64,000 nucleotides of DNA from CAZIUL01 sp964542475 (GTDB taxonomy: Bacteria > Planctomycetota > B15-G4 > CAYZWU01), in assembly GCA_964542475.1 (NCBI GenBank), contig CAZIUL010000002.1, positions 121,468 through 185,467 of the forward strand, in the 5' to 3' direction. The notes below the pieces were generated by a model that made no database searches, was not told the origin of the DNA, and saw only the letters and a list, made by a program, of their open reading frames with translations. The translations under genes and the position numbers were made by a program. The stretch's first letter is position 1; each line of letters starts with the position of its first letter. Shown here piece after piece: positions 61,086 to 64,000 of this stretch.

Positions 61086-63194
61086 ATGAAAAACAGATGG
61101 TCGGATACACAAGCACAGGAGTTCGTTGACAGGTACGCTGCCGAATGGGGAAAGGATCTCGCACTGCGGACCTATACGGCAAGGCTGCTCGGCTCCGAGA
61201 AGAGCCTTGTTCTGCACGGCGGCGGAAACACATCCGTAAAGAGCGCGGGAAAGGACCTGCTGGGCCGCAGGATCGACACCATCAACGTGAAAGCCTCGGG
61301 AAGCGATCTTTCCGTTATCGAGCCCGAAGAACAGCCCGCGCTTGACCTGGCATGCCTCAAAGAGCTGATGGCCTTGGACAGCCTTGCCGACCATGAGATG
61401 GTCAACGAGATACGGACCCGCATGATCGTTCACGCATCCCCTTTCCCGTCCATTGAGACGCTGGTCCACGCCTTCATAAGCAAGAAATACATCGACCACA
61501 CTCACTCGGACACGATCCTTGCGCTGACCAACCAGGAAGGCGGCGAAGCGGTTGTCAGGGAAGCGCTCGGTGATGAGGTGTCCATCATCAACTACGTGAC
61601 TCCCGGATTCGAGCTCGCCAAAGCCGCGGCAGCCGCCAACAACGCTTCACCCGGCAAGCGCGGACAGGTTTGGATGCATCACGGGCTTGTCACCTGGGGG
61701 GACAGCGCGCAGGAGGCTTACGAGTCCATGATCGAGTTCGTGTCCCGTGCGGAGGAGTACATCGCAATAAAATCTCGGGCTTCGATCGAAACGAAACCTT
61801 TGACAGCTGCCAGGCAGGCGTTCGACAGGTGGACAAAGGTCGCACCGGTGTTGAGGGGACTTCTGGCCGAACCGGCGGAGGATCCGGATAACCCGTTCGA
61901 GCGCGTGATCCTTGCGCCTCTTATCAACGATCGTGTGCTTGAGTTCGTTGACTCCGAAAACGGAAAAAAGCTCGCCCTGTCGCCGCCCCTGACATCCGAC
62001 CATCTTATCAGGACAAAGGCTTTCCCCCTCTGGATCGATTCATTGGATTACAACGACGTTGAGCGGTTCAAAAGCCGGGCTGCGGACGCCATCAACAGAT
62101 ATCGCGATGATTACTTAGTGTACCTGAACCGGCACGCGAAACAGATGGATGCCGGAGTTACAGCGTTCAACCCTTCTCCCAAAGTGGTGCTGATGCCCGG
62201 GATGGGCGCGGTGTGCGCGGGGCGGGACGCGATCGAGGCAGGCATTGCGCGCGACATCACAGCGCAGACCCTTGACGTTAAAACCGTGGTCGGATCAATT
62301 GGCAGGTACGAGGGGCTTGGCGAGAAGGATCTCTATTGCATGGAGTACCGCGGGCTGCAGCACGCCAAGTTAGGCTCCGGAACAGAGCGCGCGTTGGGGC
62401 GCAGCGTTGCGCTCGTCACAGGAGCCGCCGGAGCCATCGGGTCGGGCATCTGCAGGAGCCTGCTCGAGAGCGGGTGCCACGTGGCAGTGACCGATCTTGC
62501 CGGCAAGAACCTCGACAGCATGACAGAAGAGCTCAAGCGCGAATACGGAGCGCGTGTCATCGGCGTGCCCATCGATGTAACCGACCAAGAGTCGATTTCA
62601 ACCGGTTTTAACGCGATCGTGCGCCAGTGGGGAGGGATCGACATCATCGTTGTGAACGCGGGGATCGCTCTTGTTTCCTCGCTCGAGAAGATGGAGCTAG
62701 AGGCGTTCGCAAAGCTCGAGCGCGTGAACATCGAAGGCACGCTGCTCCTTTTGCGACAGGCCGCGCGTTTCTTCAGGATCCAGGGAACCGGCGGCGACGT
62801 GGTGCTCGTGTCCACCAAAAACGTTTTCTCCCCGGGGGCAGGTTTCGGCGCATACAGCGCAACCAAGGCTGCCTCGCACCAGCTCGCACGCATTGCGAGC
62901 CTGGAAATGGCGGAGCTTGGAGTGCGCGTGAACATGGTTTCGCCGGATGCCGTGTTTTCGGACGGCCCGCGCAAATCAGGGCTTTGGGCGGAGGTCGGCC
63001 CGGACCGCATGAAAGCGCGCGGTCTCGATGAGAAGGGCCTCGAAGAGTACTACCGGGGCAGGAACCTGCTAAAGGCCAAGATAACAGCAGAGCATGTGGG
63101 CAGGGCCGTGCTGTTCTTCGCCACCAGGCAGACTCCTACCACCGGAGCGACAATACCTGTGGACGGCGGGCTTCCCGACTCGACACCGCGGTGA
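61086..63194 (+). CDS. Bifunctional class II aldolase / short-chain dehydrogenase
   Basis: This 702-residue fusion has a class II aldolase half (about 1-420). Its Zn ligands are in DHTHSD (137-142) and MHHGLVTWG, and the phosphate-binding loop is LHGGGNTSVKSAG. An SDR half (about 430-700) follows, with the NAD loop ALVTGAAGAIGSGICRSL, IVVNAGIALVSS, and the catalytic Tyr-Lys in AYSATKAASHQLARIA. This is the layout of rhamnulose-1-phosphate aldolase/lactaldehyde dehydrogenase (RhaE/RhaD-W type). It would cleave a ketose-1-phosphate and oxidise the resulting aldehyde. It follows the LsrF-like gene by 19 bases and is likely co-transcribed. Rhamnose or fucose are candidate substrates, but no kinase or isomerase is adjacent. 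Confidence 0.9.
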   Translation: MKNRWSDTQAQEFVDRYAAEWGKDLALRTYTARLLGSEKSLVLHGGGNTSVKSAGKDLLGRRIDTINVKASGSDLSVIEPEEQPALDLACLKELMALDSLADHEMVNEIRTRMIVHASPFPSIETLVHAFISKKYIDHTHSDTILALTNQEGGEAVVREALGDEVSIINYVTPGFELAKAAAAANNASPGKRGQVWMHHGLVTWGDSAQEAYESMIEFVSRAEEYIAIKSRASIETKPLTAARQAFDRWTKVAPVLRGLLAEPAEDPDNPFERVILAPLINDRVLEFVDSENGKKLALSPPLTSDHLIRTKAFPLWIDSLDYNDVERFKSRAADAINRYRDDYLVYLNRHAKQMDAGVTAFNPSPKVVLMPGMGAVCAGRDAIEAGIARDITAQTLDVKTVVGSIGRYEGLGEKDLYCMEYRGLQHAKLGSGTERALGRSVALVTGAAGAIGSGICRSLLESGCHVAVTDLAGKNLDSMTEELKREYGARVIGVPIDVTDQESISTGFNAIVRQWGGIDIIVVNAGIALVSSLEKMELEAFAKLERVNIEGTLLLLRQAARFFRIQGTGGDVVLVSTKNVFSPGAGFGAYSATKAASHQLARIASLEMAELGVRVNMVSPDAVFSDGPRKSGLWAEVGPDRMKARGLDEKGLEEYYRGRNLLKAKITAEHVGRAVLFFATRQTPTTGATIPVDGGLPDSTPR

Positions 63195-63305
63195 TTTCCA
63201 AGGGGGATTGTAGGGGATTTGCGAGTGTTTTATCGTTCGCATCACCCTCCATTACAATCTCTCTGGAACCCGGCCCTCTATCCGGCGATGAGGCCTTTAG
63301 AGGGC

Positions 63306-64000
63306 TTATTCCGTTGGCATTTTGAGGCTCTCCAGGTGGGGACGCAAAGCCTTTTCAAGGCGAATCATGGCATCAGTCATTGCTTCATGCGTCCTGGGCC
63401 AGTTCTCCTCGTCATTCCATCCCGCAATCTGAATTGTTTTGCTGATCCAACAGGCCCTTTTTCCTGGGAGTGGCCCCCACTCAAGAGACTCACCGAACTC
63501 CTGCTCTATCTCTTCCTTCCTCTGTTCGAGCTGCTCGAAGACCGCCCTATTCCATTCACCGGAGTCACGATCAGAATCTATATACAAAACAACCTGGGCG
63601 TCATGCTTCCGGACTGAATAGTTCAGGTTTAACCCGTAGGGCAACCCCGCAGACGTGCCAATCCAGTTATACTGCCCAGGAGATATGTTTGCGTGCAACC
63701 CTGTTTTTTGCTTGGCAAAGCCCAGCAGTCCCGTCCAGAAACGTTTATGCGCCTTGTGACGCTCTGCTAACTCTCTCTTCTTATCACCAACGTTGATCGC
63801 TTCCTCGCTCGGCCCTGTGATCAGCGTCAGTAAGGGCGCAGGAGGTGATTCCCCTATCTTAATAGCCTCCACCTTGACCAGGTAAAAAGCCGCCGCGTTG
63901 CTCTCATTCAGCCAAGCGACGGCCTTGACGTGTTCGGCGCGGGGATCCCTCACGATCCATATTGCTGCTTTAGCATCAAGGGCCGTTAGGTAGGTGATTA
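63306..64000 (-). CDS. DUF4268-like protein, 5' end beyond the window
   Basis: The frame is open to the right edge (the sequence before the GTG at 63953 reads ITYLTALDAKAAIWIV), so the start lies outside. The visible ~230 residues contain AVAWLNESNAAAFYLVKVEA, then a long helical domain ending IRLEKALRPHLESLKMPTE. RFWTGLLGFAKQKTGLHANI and NLNYSVRKHDAQVVLYIDSD are typical of DUF4268 proteins. Their function is not established, and a nuclease-like N-terminal part is common. Composition appears less GC-rich than in the neighbours, which may mean it was acquired. Confidence 0.7.
   Translation of the reverse strand, partial: ITYLTALDAKAAIWIVRDPRAEHVKAVAWLNESNAAAFYLVKVEAIKIGESPPAPLLTLITGPSEEAINVGDKKRELAERHKAHKRFWTGLLGFAKQKTGLHANISPGQYNWIGTSAGLPYGLNLNYSVRKHDAQVVLYIDSDRDSGEWNRAVFEQLEQRKEEIEQEFGESLEWGPLPGKRACWISKTIQIAGWNDEENWPRTHEAMTDAMIRLEKALRPHLESLKMPTE

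Overview
The window looks like a chromosomal segment of a Gram-negative (diderm), probably anaerobic, amino-acid-using bacterium. The evidence is several lipoprotein signals, a 16-strand-type outer-membrane barrel ending in Phe, a ferredoxin-linked 2-oxoacid oxidoreductase, and Na+-driven amino-acid carriers. GC content is moderately high. The mix of HEAT-repeat secreted proteins, lipoprotein sulfatase-fold enzymes and an animal-type saccharopine module would fit Desulfobacterota, Planctomycetota or related uncultured phyla. The sequence alone does not settle which. No rRNA, tRNA, CRISPR array, transposase or integrase was seen.

Layout. (1) 131-10074, minus strand: twelve tightly packed genes, read from 10074 downwards. 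They encode a P-loop ATPase, the four subunits of a VOR/KOR-type 2-oxoacid:ferredoxin oxidoreductase, a NuoE/NuoF/HoxU-like NADH diaphorase, a four-cluster ferredoxin, and split lysine-ketoglutarate reductase and saccharopine dehydrogenase. I infer a lysine or 2-oxoacid oxidation unit that passes electrons to ferredoxin and NAD. (2) 10208-18138: two lipoprotein alkaline-phosphatase/sulfatase-fold enzymes, xylose isomerase, a DNA methyltransferase fused to an SNase-like domain, and a sugar nucleotidyltransferase. (3) 18433-27786: a lipoprotein, then a glycan cassette (GT2-TPR, TPR-GT, a frameshifted GT-methyltransferase, a cytoplasmic sulfatase-fold enzyme) facing a sulfotransferase-GT2 fusion. 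(4) 27991-33898: NSS transporter, a small protein, AsnRS, an FHA membrane protein and a fourth sulfatase-fold lipoprotein. (5) 33904-39519, minus: endonuclease III, flippase and three GT4 glycosyltransferases. (6) 39857-49898: parvulin-like lipoprotein, a large secreted protein with twelve ~27-residue D-x-x-G-x-D-x-Y repeats, aldo/keto reductase, urocanase, HEAT protein and phosphomannomutase. (7) 50158-63194: outer-membrane barrel, lipoprotein, ROK kinase, AGCS symporter, Gfo/Idh oxidoreductase, ACT protein, 2'-5' RNA ligase, secreted esterase, LsrF-like thiolase and an aldolase/SDR fusion. (8) A DUF4268-like gene runs off the right edge.

Two themes stand out. All four sulfatase-fold enzymes have Thr where true sulfatases have the Cys/Ser that becomes formylglycine, so they are better viewed as phospho-transferases, phosphodiesterases or phosphatases of surface glycans than as sulfatases. 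The intergenic spaces also carry several non-coding palindromic repeat families. These include a ~175-bp MITE-like element (three full copies and one half copy), a further half copy interrupted by a second MITE, and a short dispersed repeat that supplies the start codon of one gene.
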